64,000 nucleotides of DNA, taken from positions 2,046,001 to 2,110,000 of the forward strand of contig NZ_JALJZT010000002.1 of the NCBI RefSeq assembly GCF_024171405.1, written 5' to 3'. Of this stretch, positions 1 through 9,263 are shown one piece after another (the stretch's first letter is position 1; each line of letters opens with the position of its first letter). The DNA is from Qipengyuania citrea. GTDB taxonomy: Bacteria; Pseudomonadota; Alphaproteobacteria; Sphingomonadales; Sphingomonadaceae. Both the position numbers and the translations under genes were made by a program. The notes beneath the pieces were generated by a model, which was not told the DNA's origin, searched no databases, and saw only the letters and a list, made by a program, of their open reading frames with translations.

Positions 1-412
1 CCGCGATCTGCGGCGTGACGGCCCCGGCAAAGGAAGCCGCCTTCCCCTGCTGCGCGGACCAGGCGGAAAGGATGCCCGCCATCGGCGCGGAAGCGGGCGG
101 GGTGAAGGGATGATAATAGCTGTCATCGGCCGACCCATCCACCCAGCCATCGAACCGCGATCCCTGCTTGAACGACGCATCGCAAGCGCTGAGGAAACGG
201 GCTTCGTCGATCCCGATCGTCGCGAGCGTCTCGCGCAGTGTCGGCCAGCTGCCTTCACCGATGCCGATGGTCGGGATATCGGGCGCCTCGACGAGTGTCA
301 CGTCGAGCTCGGGCCGCCGTGCCGCCAGCAGGCACGCGGATAGCCAGCCGGCCGTGCCCCCGCCCACGATCACCAATCTGTTGAACTCGGACCTCATCGA
401 TCGGACGTCCAT
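1..412 (-). CDS. Tryptophan-halogenase-like FAD protein, partial (C-terminus outside window)
   Basis: Only the first 137 codons are present; the gene runs off the left edge. The N-terminus has a Rossmann FAD motif (GGGTAGW, about residues 17-23), then GIGEGSWP (about 55-62) and [11 protein letters not shown] (about 84-94). The last resembles the FK-x-G segment of flavin-dependent tryptophan halogenases that carries the catalytic lysine. These enzymes use FADH2 and chloride or bromide. In Sphingomonadales and Caulobacterales such genes typically sit beside TonB-dependent receptors, as here, and their true substrates are mostly unknown. ATG 412 was chosen because GAGAGG lies just upstream; ATG 397 is an in-frame alternative. 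An intrinsic terminator separates it from the receptor upstream. Confidence 0.8.
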   Translation of the reverse strand, partial: MDVRSMRSEFNRLVIVGGGTAGWLSACLLAARRPELDVTLVEAPDIPTIGIGEGSWPTLRETLATIGIDEARFLSACDASFKQGSRFDGWVDGSADDSYYHPFTPPASAPMAGILSAWSAQQGKAASFAGAVTPQIA

Positions 413-437
413 ACCCTCTCATCACGCAGGATACAAA

Positions 438-467
438 ACGAGCCGCACTGCGCGGGCAGTGCGGCTC
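438..467 (-). terminator. Intrinsic terminator after the TonB receptor
   Basis: A perfect 11-bp inverted repeat (AGCCGCACTGC at 441-451 and GCAGTGCGGCT at 456-466, 4-nt loop) is followed on the minus strand by CGTTTTGT. It lies between the receptor stop (510) and the halogenase start (412). It should end or attenuate receptor transcripts before the halogenase, so the halogenase may be transcribed at a lower level than the receptor. Confidence 0.8.
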
Positions 468-509
468 GCTTGCCCGAATATCGGCCGGACCTGCGGGTCC
501 GGATTGCAG

Positions 510-3500
510 TTACCAGGTAAAGCGGACGCCGCCGGCATAGCGGGCATAGCCCGGGGCGGCGAAGTACACTGCCTGGTCGGCACGCATGTGGCCCTTGCGG
601 TCCGCATTGGTCACATTGATGCCCTCGGCGAAGACCGAGATGCCGTTGGCGAATTCGTAGCTCGCGCTGACATCGAACTGGCCGTACTCCTCGGTGAAGA
701 ACGGATCGGTCCCGAAGCCCGACAGGAACTCGTCGCGCCAGTTGTAGGCGACACGCGCCTGGAACCCGCCCTTGTCGTAGTAGAGCACTGCATTGGCACT
801 GTCGCTTACGCCGGTCACCGCGAACTGCGGCTCGGGGTCGAAGCCCGGACGCAGCAGCTCGTATTCGGTGTTCGAATTCACGATCGTGTAGTTCAGGATA
901 ACGCCGAAGCCGCTGTCCCAGAAGCTGTGGGTGATCGCGAATTCCCAACCGGAAAGAGTCGCGCTCTGGTCACTGTTGCCCGGCTGGCTGATGTTGAAGA
1001 TCAGCAATGGATCGCCGGGCTGGGCAAGGATGCCGACCGGCATGCCGCCCGCATCATAGTCGACGGCGTCCGGATAGTTGGCAACGACGTAGTCGAGGAT
1101 CGAAGCGCCCGGATTGGCCGCGTCCGGAGCGAAGGGCGCATTGCTTCCCTGCCGCGCAACGGCCTCCCGGAAGATCGCGCCAGCGCTGGGATCGCGCAGG
1201 TCGAATGCCGAGGACTGACGGATCGAGTTGCCGATGAAGTTCGACACCTTCTTGTTGAAGTAGCCGACCGAGAGGTAACTGGCCGGGGCGTAGTACCACT
1301 CGGCCGACAGGTCGATGTTCTTCGACTTGTAGGGAAGCAGGCCCGGGTTGCCCGAGAAGCCGGTGCTGCCGCCACTGACGCGCGCCGGCGAATTGACCGT
1401 GAGACCACCGTCGAGGTTGTTGTAGGCCGGACGGGTGATGGTGTGGCTGTACGATGCGCGCAGCACCACGTCCTGGATCGGCGTCATGTCGAAATCGATC
1501 GCCGGGAGCCAGTTGTCGTAGCTGCCCTTGAGCGTCGTGAAGACCGTATCCGACGGGTTTGAATCGACAATCGCAATCTCGTTGAACGATACGAGCGATG
1601 CGCCGTCCGGCGACGGCACGAGGGCCGAACTCGAGACGTCGGTCGCCTCGTAGCGCAGGCCGAGGCGCAAATGAGCCTCGTCGGCCAGAATATCGAAGGC
1701 ATGGATGGTCTGGAGGTAGGGGGCGATCGTACGCTCATTGAGCAGGCGGTCGACAGTATACTCGGCCAGACAGCCCTCTCCGGTCGGGGTCCCGACCCAG
1801 GGAGTCGTACAGACGCCGATCTCGCGGTCCAGCAGGTCGATCAGCGAGACCGTGTCAACCTTGAAGTAGTTCGGAATGACCGCCGGATCTTCCGATCCTT
1901 CCATGCCTGCAAGGTCGTCCGGCAGGTCCTGCAGCGAGTACAGGCCGTCGGGCGTATCTTCTGCGCTCAGCGTGCCGCCCCAGCTATCGGTCTGAAGGAA
2001 GCCGTAGGCCGAACGAACCTTGTTGTCGGTATAGGTTACCCCGAAATCGAGGCTTTCGATAAAGCCGTCGTCGAAGTCCTTGCCGCCCGACAGGCGCACT
2101 TCGTTGATCCGGTCCTTCATGTAGGCCGTACGGAAGGCGTTGCCGGAAGGCCGGATGTTCGACGCGTCGATTTCGGAACCCGGATACATCTGCACGGAGA
2201 TGACCGGCATGTCGCTGGTGAAGTCGATGCGCTGATTCTGGACACCGAAGATTGCGCTGCCAACCGCGATGTTGCTGCCGAAGGGCGAGGTCGGTTCGGA
2301 TTCCGCAGTCGAATGGTGCGCGTCGAGTTCGAAGCGCCATCCGCTCGGGTGGTTCCATTGCAGGTTTCCGCCCAGCGAGTGGTTGGTGTTGCGGTTGGCG
2401 GCAACGGCGCCGGTAATCGCGAGGTCCTTGCCCGGGCCGAAGTCCTCGGCGTAGAAGTTCGGGCCGGCCACCGGGCCATCGGTCCAACTGCTGGCGGTCG
2501 CGCCGTGGTTGAACCAGACCCCGATGCTGTTGGTTTCCGCATCGATGGTGTTCTGCGAAAAGGTGTAGTCGACGGTTGCGGTAAACTGGTCGGACGGGCT
2601 GAACTGCAGCACCGCCTGACCATTGATACGCTCCCGGTCGATATTGGTGAAATCGTAACCGGCGTTCTGCGGCGTCTGGTAGATATCGTCCGGACCCGGG
2701 CGGTTTTCCACCCCGCCGGTCGTCGGCAGCGAACCCCAGCTCGAGGAATCGCTGCCCAGATAACCTTCGCGCCAGCCCGCGTTGAACTGGGCGAGCGACG
2801 CCTTGCGGCGCTGGTACGAACCGCTCAGCAGGATGCCGAAGGTGTCGTCGGCAAAGGTCTTGCTGATGACACCCGATATCTCGGGTGTGATTTCGGTATC
2901 TTCGAACGTGTGGTCGAGAACACCTTTGACGCCGATCGAACCCTGGAAGCCGGGCCGATCGAGCGGACGCGGGGTTTTCACATTGATGACCGAGCCGATG
3001 CCGCCGGAGGGAAGTGTCGCACGCCCCGACTTGTAGACTTCGACGCCCGCAATGCCTTCCGAGGCAAGGTTGGCGAAATCGAATGAGCGCGACGCAGGCG
3101 CTTCGCAGCATGAGCCAAGGCCCGACGCCGGCATCTGGCGGCCGTTGAGGAGTACGAGGTTGAAGTCCGGCCCGAAGCCGCGAACGGTGACCTTCGAGCC
3201 TTCGCCGCTTTCGCGATCGATCGACACGCCGGTAATGCGCTGCAACGATTCGGCGAGATTGGTGTCAGGGAACTTGCCGATGTCCTCGGCACTGATGGCA
3301 TCGACCACACCGACCGCATCGCGCTTGATGTTCATCGCGTCCTGGAGGCTGGCCCGGATGCCCGAAACGATAATGACGTTGCCGCCATCGTCAGCCGCGA
3401 CTTCCTGCGCAGTCTCGGAAGGCTGAGCACCTGTCCCGACGTCCTGTGCAGCGGCAGTCGATGCCGCCGCCCCCAGCGTCAGGACCGACGCGCCTGCCAT

Positions 3501-3536
3501 GAAACGCGCGAGTGATTGTTTGTTGCCGAACTTCAT
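510..3536 (-). CDS. TonB-dependent outer-membrane receptor (Caulobacter type)
   Basis: This 1008-residue protein has a signal peptide (about residues 1-31, ending in AAAQ). A TonB-box/plug start follows (VSGIRASLQDAMNIK), then plug hallmarks such as GKFPDTNLAESLQRITGV and VLLNGRQMP, and a long beta-barrel ending in an aromatic residue (GGVRFTW). These match the TonB-dependent receptor family common in Caulobacter and sphingomonads (TIGR01782-like), which imports oligosaccharides or other large substrates using the proton motive force. A purine-rich site (GAGGGAGGG) precedes the start. The neighbouring halogenase-like gene and the operator-bearing promoter suggest an inducible carbon-source locus; a carbohydrate substrate is inference. 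Confidence 0.93.
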   Translation of the reverse strand: MKFGNKQSLARFMAGASVLTLGAAASTAAAQDVGTGAQPSETAQEVAADDGGNVIIVSGIRASLQDAMNIKRDAVGVVDAISAEDIGKFPDTNLAESLQRITGVSIDRESGEGSKVTVRGFGPDFNLVLLNGRQMPASGLGSCCEAPASRSFDFANLASEGIAGVEVYKSGRATLPSGGIGSVINVKTPRPLDRPGFQGSIGVKGVLDHTFEDTEITPEISGVISKTFADDTFGILLSGSYQRRKASLAQFNAGWREGYLGSDSSSWGSLPTTGGVENRPGPDDIYQTPQNAGYDFTNIDRERINGQAVLQFSPSDQFTATVDYTFSQNTIDAETNSIGVWFNHGATASSWTDGPVAGPNFYAEDFGPGKDLAITGAVAANRNTNHSLGGNLQWNHPSGWRFELDAHHSTAESEPTSPFGSNIAVGSAIFGVQNQRIDFTSDMPVISVQMYPGSEIDASNIRPSGNAFRTAYMKDRINEVRLSGGKDFDDGFIESLDFGVTYTDNKVRSAYGFLQTDSWGGTLSAEDTPDGLYSLQDLPDDLAGMEGSEDPAVIPNYFKVDTVSLIDLLDREIGVCTTPWVGTPTGEGCLAEYTVDRLLNERTIAPYLQTIHAFDILADEAHLRLGLRYEATDVSSSALVPSPDGASLVSFNEIAIVDSNPSDTVFTTLKGSYDNWLPAIDFDMTPIQDVVLRASYSHTITRPAYNNLDGGLTVNSPARVSGGSTGFSGNPGLLPYKSKNIDLSAEWYYAPASYLSVGYFNKKVSNFIGNSIRQSSAFDLRDPSAGAIFREAVARQGSNAPFAPDAANPGASILDYVVANYPDAVDYDAGGMPVGILAQPGDPLLIFNISQPGNSDQSATLSGWEFAITHSFWDSGFGVILNYTIVNSNTEYELLRPGFDPEPQFAVTGVSDSANAVLYYDKGGFQARVAYNWRDEFLSGFGTDPFFTEEYGQFDVSASYEFANGISVFAEGINVTNADRKGHMRADQAVYFAAPGYARYAGGVRFTW

Positions 3537-3596
3537 TTTCCCTCCCTCTCCTGCGAAGCGCCGTCAGCGCGCGCAGGCTTCCTGATTTTGATCGAG

Positions 3597-3625
3597 GATA
3601 TATATGTTAACGTTCACTTGGTCAA
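3597..3625 (-). promoter_or_regulatory. Sigma70-like promoter with palindromic operator for the TonB receptor
   Basis: On the minus strand TTGACC (3625-3620) and TATATC (3602-3597) are separated by exactly 17 bp. The spacer holds the near-palindrome GTGAACGTTAAC (3617-3606), with 5 of 6 positions per arm matching around a central CG. A central CG in a 12-14-bp palindrome is characteristic of LacI-family operators, and a site between the -35 and -10 boxes is the classical repressor position. No regulator gene is visible in the window. Confidence 0.7.
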
Positions 3626-4043
3626 TCGCGGCTGGAATTGGCTGGTCACAAAAATGCATGAGTGCGGCGAAAATGTTGCAGTTGGCGCATGTCATCCGGG
3701 TGGCGCCGCCGACCACGGCTTTACGAGCGTAGGAAGATTGGGCCCCGCTCCCCCGAGATCGTTTGGGCCCTGGCGAAGACTGCATGCGTCGGGGCGGCAA
3801 TCTCCAGGTCCGAGCCGATAAGTGGATGCGGCGGAGTGCGTTACGGCGCAGTCCCCTCTCGGCCCCAACGGCGCCAACAAGGGCTTGCCGTAGCGTTGCG
3901 GCGTGGTTCAGCGCGGCGCCATAATTGCCCGGGCAAGTGTAGCCTTTTGCGCACGTGCGGCCAAGAATCGGGTGCACCACTATTACAATTTGGCGAAAAT
4001 ACCCTAGGTAGGCGCCGCAGGGGGCGATTAAGGCACAAGGTTG
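3626..4043. other. Non-coding gap between receptor promoter and lipid-kinase gene
   Basis: This divergent intergenic stretch of about 420 bases presumably holds the plus-strand promoter of the kinase-like gene. I find no convincing reading frame with its own ribosome binding site, no RNA gene and no repeat. Confidence 0.5.
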
Positions 4044-5081
4044 ATGGACCGGGTAATCTACAACTTCGACAGCCTGCCCCAGCGGCACGGCTTGGCGTCG
4101 GCCCCCAAGCGCCGTTCGATTTACCGTGCCCGCCGTACGCCGGAGCCGCGTGTGGGGATCATCTATAATCCGCGCAGCCATCGCAACCACGGGCAGGATC
4201 TTGCCTGCAGCGGTGCGGACAGCATCATGGTCGCGCAGCCGCGCACGCGGGACGAGATCGCCCATGCCCTTGCCGGGTTTGCGCGCGACGGAATCGATTT
4301 TCTCGTGATCAATGGCGGTGACGGCACCGTGCGCGATGTGCTCACGATGGGCCAGACTGTATTTGCCGATCGCTGGCCCGCGATCGCGGTGCTGCCCAAG
4401 GGCAAGACCAATGCGCTCAACGTCGACCTTGGCGCGCCGGCCGATTGGTCGCTCGAAGGCGCACTTGCGGCTTATGCCTCGGGCCGGCAGATCATCCGCC
4501 GCCCGCTTGCGGTCAGCCGCGAGGATCACGACGATCCAGCCATGCTCGGCTTCATTTTTGGCGCGGGCGCTTTCACGCTCGGGATCGAGGCGGGACAGGA
4601 TGCGCATTCGCTGGGCTTCTTCAACAGCCTCGCCGTGGGCGCGACCAGCGCCTGGGGCGTGATCCAGGGTCTGTTCGGTAGCAATCGCAACAAATGGCGC
4701 CGCGGCACGCCGATGCAGCTCACCTACCTCCCTTCGGGCAAGCCCGTCCCGCGCTCGGCGCATGGCGATCCTGCACGGCGTAGCGTGCTGCTCGCCTCGA
4801 CGCTCGAACGCATGCCGATGGGTATCGAGCTGTTCGGCATGCCGCGAGCGGGCCTCAAGTTCGCTCTGCTCGACCATCCGCTGCGGGGCCTGTTGGCCGC
4901 GCTGCCCGTCATCCTGATGGGCTGGAGACCGCGCTGGCTGGCCAAGGCGGGGCTCCACCAGCTCGAGGCCGATGCGCTGGCAATCGACGTGGCCGAACCG
5001 GTGATTCTCGATGGCGAGGCCTTCCCCCCGGGGCGCTATCGCGTCGCACAGGGGCCGGAACTCACCTTCATCAGCGCGTGA
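4044..5081 (+). CDS. Diacylglycerol-kinase-family lipid kinase
   Basis: This 345-residue protein carries the DAGK catalytic fold: a nucleotide-site strand GIIYNPRS (about 38-45) and the signature NGGDGTVRDVL (about 90-100). The family phosphorylates diacylglycerol, sphingoid bases or ceramide with ATP. ATG 4044 is preferred over the TTG directly before it; AAGG lies just upstream. Its stop overlaps the next gene's start (GTGA), so the two are translationally coupled. The partner looks like a lipid nucleotidyltransferase, so phosphatidate or a ceramide-type phosphate made here may be passed on. Sphingomonads make sphingolipids, so a ceramide kinase is possible, but the sequence alone does not decide the lipid. 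Confidence 0.75.
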   Translation: MDRVIYNFDSLPQRHGLASAPKRRSIYRARRTPEPRVGIIYNPRSHRNHGQDLACSGADSIMVAQPRTRDEIAHALAGFARDGIDFLVINGGDGTVRDVLTMGQTVFADRWPAIAVLPKGKTNALNVDLGAPADWSLEGALAAYASGRQIIRRPLAVSREDHDDPAMLGFIFGAGAFTLGIEAGQDAHSLGFFNSLAVGATSAWGVIQGLFGSNRNKWRRGTPMQLTYLPSGKPVPRSAHGDPARRSVLLASTLERMPMGIELFGMPRAGLKFALLDHPLRGLLAALPVILMGWRPRWLAKAGLHQLEADALAIDVAEPVILDGEAFPPGRYRVAQGPELTFISA

Positions 5082-5968
5082 GCGGCGCGCTCGCGCAGCG
5101 CATCGCAAGCGCACTCGACCGCCCGGTGCGGGACGAGGTGGCTGCCTTCGCGCGCCGGTTAGGCGAGGACGCCGGGGCGCTGGCAGTGCTGTTTTACGGT
5201 TCCAATCTGCGGACCGGCTCGCTCGAGGGCGTGCTAGATTTCTATGTCCTGCTGCCCGGCCCCCAGCGCGAGAAAATCTGGCCGCGCGTCAGCTACCGCG
5301 AATGGGACCATGCGGGCGAACGGCTGCGCGCCAAGATCGCGACGATGTCGCTGGCGCAGTTCGACAGCGCCGCGCGCGGGGAATCGCGCGATACGACGAT
5401 CTGGGCGCGCTTTGTCCAGCCCTCGGCATTGGTCTGGTCAGCAGACGATGATGCGCGGGGGCGAGTGTTGGCGGCACTGGGTGGAGCGGCGACGACTGCA
5501 GGCCGCCTGGCGGCTGCTGTCGGACCCGAAGAAGGGGCGGCGGAGGCCTATTGGCGCGCGCTGTTCCGCGCGACCTACCAGGCCGAGTTCCGCGTCGAGA
5601 AACCCGGGCGGGAAAACTCCATCCTCGAGGTCAATGCGGCGCATTTCGATGGGCTGTTGCCGCTGGCGTGGGATGCGGCGAAGATCGCCTTTTCGCGCGA
5701 CGGTGCGACCTTGCGGCCGAATCTGTCCGAAGACCGCCGCCGCCGCATCCTCGCGTGGTGGCGGCTTCGCGCGCGCCTGGGCAAGCCACTCAATTTGCTG
5801 CGGCTGGCCAAGGCGACCGCCACTTTCGACGGGGCAGCGGACTATGCCGCGTGGAAGCTCCACCGCCACACGGGCATATTGCTGGAGGTCACGCCATTCC
5901 GGGCCAAGCATCCGCTGCTTGCCGCTCCTGGTGCGTTGCTCGAGCTATGGCGCAAGCGCCGCGCCTAG
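5078..5968 (+). CDS. Nucleotidyltransferase-like protein, possibly Tam41-like lipid cytidylyltransferase
   Basis: This 296-residue soluble-looking protein starts at a GTG that overlaps the kinase stop. I do not recognise it with certainty. Near the N-terminus, LFYGSNLRTGSLEGVLDFYVL (GS at 41-42, LDFYV at 53-57) resembles the G-S ... D-x nucleotidyltransferase core and the arrangement in Tam41-type phosphatidate cytidylyltransferases. The rest is charged and helical, with a basic tail (LWRKRRA). Coupling to a lipid kinase supports a CDP-lipid-forming role, but this is inference. Its TAG stop is shared with the convergent gene in the palindrome CTAG at 5965-5968. Confidence 0.5.
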   Translation: MSGALAQRIASALDRPVRDEVAAFARRLGEDAGALAVLFYGSNLRTGSLEGVLDFYVLLPGPQREKIWPRVSYREWDHAGERLRAKIATMSLAQFDSAARGESRDTTIWARFVQPSALVWSADDDARGRVLAALGGAATTAGRLAAAVGPEEGAAEAYWRALFRATYQAEFRVEKPGRENSILEVNAAHFDGLLPLAWDAAKIAFSRDGATLRPNLSEDRRRRILAWWRLRARLGKPLNLLRLAKATATFDGAADYAAWKLHRHTGILLEVTPFRAKHPLLAAPGALLELWRKRRA

Positions 5969-6462
5969 CGGTAGCGCATCCGGATCGAGATGCTTTCGAC
6001 GCCCGAACCGACCTCGAAAGCCGTCTTCTTGTAGCTCGGTTTGCCGAGGTTGAAGAGGTTAATGCTGGGATTGTTCGACATTGCCCCGCCATCGGCGAAA
6101 ATGTCGGTGCTGCCATTGCCATTGATGTCGTGGCGCACCGCGATCGCATAGGTCCCGGGGCGCGGCAGCGGCATGCAGAAGGACATCGACCCCGCCTTCG
6201 CGGGCGCTTCCATGCGGTAGATCCACTTGCCCTTCTCGAGCCAGTCTTCCTTCGTCCCGCGATAGCTCTGCACGCGGATGGTGCCCTTGCTTTCCTTGAT
6301 GTCGGTAATGGTCACGCGCACGGCCGGGCCGGCGCCGGCAGCGCATTTGGCGGCGTCATTGGTGATTTTCTGGCGGTATTGCGCCTCGGCCGGGGCGGGG
6401 GCGGCGAGTGTCGCAAAGGCAAGCGCCGCGATACCGGCGGTGGCGAAAGTCGTCCGTTTCAT
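5965..6462 (-). CDS. DUF2141-family exported protein
   Basis: This 165-residue protein has a clear signal peptide ending near APAEAQ (about residue 28). The mature domain resembles DUF2141: PRPGTYAIAVRHDINGNG followed by GKPSYKKTAFEV. Such small periplasmic proteins usually have a C-terminal beta-sandwich of unknown function. It is transcribed convergently with the nucleotidyltransferase-like gene, sharing the CTAG stop. Nothing in the neighbourhood indicates its job. Confidence 0.75.
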   Translation of the reverse strand: MKRTTFATAGIAALAFATLAAPAPAEAQYRQKITNDAAKCAAGAGPAVRVTITDIKESKGTIRVQSYRGTKEDWLEKGKWIYRMEAPAKAGSMSFCMPLPRPGTYAIAVRHDINGNGSTDIFADGGAMSNNPSINLFNLGKPSYKKTAFEVGSGVESISIRMRYR

Positions 6463-6735
6463 AAAGGTAATCCGTCTTCAACTGGGTCGATGCGGCGCCG
6501 CGGCGCCGGGTGTGAAGGGCCTGTCGCCCCTCGTTATGGCCTGCTGTTTACCAGACCGCGCTGAATTACGGCTGAATTTCGCACCCGCAGGATGCCCGTA
6601 AGCCAATCCCGGGCCGATCCAGGCGCGAGCAAATGCACGGCCCATGTGGAAAAGGCCCTCCCGCTCGCTTGTTAACCCTCGTTTCGCGCGCGTAGGGCTG
6701 GCCAAGCTCACCCGCGACCAAGGCCCCCAGCCCGC

Positions 6736-7398
6736 ATGACCATTCCGCTTATCTCGCCTTCGATCCTGTCCGCCGACTTCGCTGCGCTGGGTGAGGAAGT
6801 ACGTGCCATCGATGCCGCCGGGGCCGACTGGATCCATGTCGATGTGATGGACGGGCACTACGTACCCAACATTACCATCGGCCCGGCGGTGGTGAAGGCG
6901 CTGCGGCTGCATACCGACAAGCCGTTCGACGTCCATCTGATGATCGAGCCGATCGATCCCTATCTCGAAGCCTTCGCCGAAGCCGGAGCGGACATCATCA
7001 CTGTCCACCCCGAGGCCGGGCCGCATATCCACCGCACGCTGCAGGCGATCACCGCGCTGGGCAAGAAAGCCGGTGTGGTGCTCAACCCGGGCACCAGCCT
7101 CGACGCGCTCGACTATATCCTCGAGGACGTCGATCTGGTGCTGGTGATGAGCGTCAATCCCGGTTTCGGCGGGCAGAGCTTTATCCATTCGCAGCTGCGC
7201 AAGGTCGAGGCGATCCGTGAGCGGATCGAGAAGCTGGGCAAGCCGATCCACCTCGAGGTCGATGGCGGGGTCAATGCCGAGACCGCGCGGCTGTGCATCG
7301 ATGCGGGCGCCGATGTGCTGGTCGCGGGTTCGGCCACCTTCAAGGGCGGGCCCGGGAAGTATGCGGCCAATATCGCGGCGCTGAAGGGGCAGGCGTGA
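6736..7398 (+). CDS. rpe: Ribulose-phosphate 3-epimerase
   Basis: This 220-residue TIM-barrel enzyme interconverts ribulose 5-phosphate and xylulose 5-phosphate in the pentose phosphate pathway. Signatures are [16 protein letters not shown] at the N-terminus, [12 protein letters not shown] (metal and catalytic residues, about 34-45), [24 protein letters not shown] and the phosphate-binding loop DGGVNAET. Length is normal. The stop overlaps the GTG start of the following heparinase-like gene, so the two form a coupled unit, with purH next. Confidence 0.97.
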   Translation: MTIPLISPSILSADFAALGEEVRAIDAAGADWIHVDVMDGHYVPNITIGPAVVKALRLHTDKPFDVHLMIEPIDPYLEAFAEAGADIITVHPEAGPHIHRTLQAITALGKKAGVVLNPGTSLDALDYILEDVDLVLVMSVNPGFGGQSFIHSQLRKVEAIRERIEKLGKPIHLEVDGGVNAETARLCIDAGADVLVAGSATFKGGPGKYAANIAALKGQA

Positions 7399-9257
7399 AC
7401 CACGGCGCGCGCACTCTTCTGCGCGAGGATCGCGGCGCCCCCGACGACAGTGCAGCACCTGCGCTGCCCCTCACCGGCAAGGCCGAACCGCTGGTCGACC
7501 GCGGCCCGCCCGCCAGGCCCGACGCGGTTCCGCTCGAACCGGCGCGTGCGCTGGTACTCACCGATTTCCAGCCGCCGCGCGCGGGCCCCGTCGATAGCCT
7601 CGTGCGCTGGGCCTATCGGCTCGGCGTGCCCAATTCGGTGCTTGCGGCACCGCTGCGCAAGCCTGCCGCGCCGCGCTTGCTCGCCACCGTGGTCAGCCCG
7701 CTGCAGGGCGAACGCGCCGCGGGCATGGCTTTGCGCGCCGGCCAGTTCCTCGTCCACGGGCTCAAGGTGCCGGTCGACAAGCTCGATTTCGCCAGTAATG
7801 CGCCGCTGACCCCGCCCGTCCAACGCGCGGTGCAGGGCTTTGGCTGGCTGCGCGATCTGGGCGCCTGTGCCCCGCGCGAGGAATGCGCTGCGATCGGCGA
7901 GAAACTGCTCGCACGCTGGCTCAAGGCCAATCCAGTCCCCGCCAAGGGCCCCGCCTGGACGGTCGAACATGCCGGGCTGCGGCTGCTTGCATGGCTGGTT
8001 CATGCGCCCTTGCTGCTCGGCGGCGATGCACGGCTGCGCGCCCGCGCGCTCGGGGCGATGGAAGCGACGGCGCGCTTTCTCGACCGGCACGTGGCCGGGG
8101 CCGAGGACCGCCTGGGCCAAGTCGCCGGCTGGTGCGCGCTGGTTGCGGCCGGACTGCTGCTACCCGATGGCCGCCCGCGCCGCCTGTTCGGCGAAGCGGG
8201 GCTGCTGCGCGCCCTGGGCGAATTGGTCGCCGAAGATGGCGGTGTGCTCTCGCGCAGTCCGCTGGCGCAGGCCGAGGCGATCGCGCTGCTGATCGATCTG
8301 CGCGCCTGCTACGCCGCGGTAAACCGCGAACCGCCGCCCGCGCTGGAAACCATGCTCGGTCTGCTTGTCCCGCCATTGCTGACGCTGAGGATGGGCGACC
8401 GGGGTCTGGGCAGCTGGCAGGGGGCGGGTGCGACCTCCGCCGCCCGGGTCGATGCATTGATAACGGCGAGCGGGATTCGCGCGCGTCCGGGCAAGGAAAG
8501 CCGCCACTGGGGCTACCAGCGCGTCGATGCGGGCAAGGCCACGCTGGTGCTCGACGCCGCGCCGCCGCCACGCGCCCGCCACGCGCGCTATGGCTGCGCC
8601 TCCACGCTGGCCTTCGAACTGTCGCATGGCGACCAGCGCATCATCGTCAATTGCGGCGGTGCGGAACTGGCGGGCGGGCTGGTGCCCGTGCGGATCGAGC
8701 AGGGACTGCGCGGCAGCGCGGCGCATTCGACGCTGGTGCTCGACGACGCCAATTCGACCGCTGTCCTGATCAAGGGGCAGATCGGCAAGGGTGTCGAGGA
8801 AGTCGATATTGCGCGCACCGCGGTCAAGCAGAAGGGGCGCGATGCCGCGCGGCTGGAGGCTTCGCACAATGGTTATGCGGCGCGTTATGGCCTGATCCAC
8901 CGGCGGACGCTGCTGCTGGGCGCCGATGGTAGCGGGCTGTCGGGTGAAGACGTGCTCGAACCCTCCGGGCGGCAGGGCAAGCGCGGCAAGATCAGCTTCG
9001 CGATCCGTTTCCATCTCGGCCACGGCATCGAGGCCGGGCTGGCGGACGACCGCCGCGGTGCGGGGCTTGCGCTGCCCGACGGTAGCTACTGGCAATTCCG
9101 CCTCGGAGGCGATAGCGGCGAGGCGCATATCGCGATCGAGGACAGCCTCTGGGTCGACGGGCAGGGCCGCCCGCGCGCCACCAAGCAGCTTGTCGTCGAA
9201 GGACTGACATCGCGCAGCGGGGGACGCTTCCCCTGGCTGCTCAAACGCATGGGGTGA
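7395..9257 (+). CDS. Heparinase II/III-family protein
   Basis: The protein is about 620 residues from GTG 7395, which overlaps the rpe stop (GTGA). The N-terminal half is an alpha-helical toroid-like region (for example [21 protein letters not shown]). The C-terminal half is the beta-sandwich of heparinase II/III-like proteins ([20 protein letters not shown] and [19 protein letters not shown]). No signal peptide is evident, which is unusual for a polysaccharide lyase. Genes of this type commonly lie between rpe and purH in alphaproteobacteria. Cytoplasmic glycan or cell-wall-precursor turnover is possible; the substrate is unknown. Confidence 0.8.
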   Translation: MNHGARTLLREDRGAPDDSAAPALPLTGKAEPLVDRGPPARPDAVPLEPARALVLTDFQPPRAGPVDSLVRWAYRLGVPNSVLAAPLRKPAAPRLLATVVSPLQGERAAGMALRAGQFLVHGLKVPVDKLDFASNAPLTPPVQRAVQGFGWLRDLGACAPREECAAIGEKLLARWLKANPVPAKGPAWTVEHAGLRLLAWLVHAPLLLGGDARLRARALGAMEATARFLDRHVAGAEDRLGQVAGWCALVAAGLLLPDGRPRRLFGEAGLLRALGELVAEDGGVLSRSPLAQAEAIALLIDLRACYAAVNREPPPALETMLGLLVPPLLTLRMGDRGLGSWQGAGATSAARVDALITASGIRARPGKESRHWGYQRVDAGKATLVLDAAPPPRARHARYGCASTLAFELSHGDQRIIVNCGGAELAGGLVPVRIEQGLRGSAAHSTLVLDDANSTAVLIKGQIGKGVEEVDIARTAVKQKGRDAARLEASHNGYAARYGLIHRRTLLLGADGSGLSGEDVLEPSGRQGKRGKISFAIRFHLGHGIEAGLADDRRGAGLALPDGSYWQFRLGGDSGEAHIAIEDSLWVDGQGRPRATKQLVVEGLTSRSGGRFPWLLKRMG

Positions 9258-9263
9258 TTTTAC

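Noticed and set aside
168-3086. Long reading frames opposite the TonB receptor gene, and similar long antisense frames elsewhere
   Set aside because: They follow the third-position GC bias of the real gene, lack family motifs and ribosome sites, and are expected by chance in high-GC DNA.
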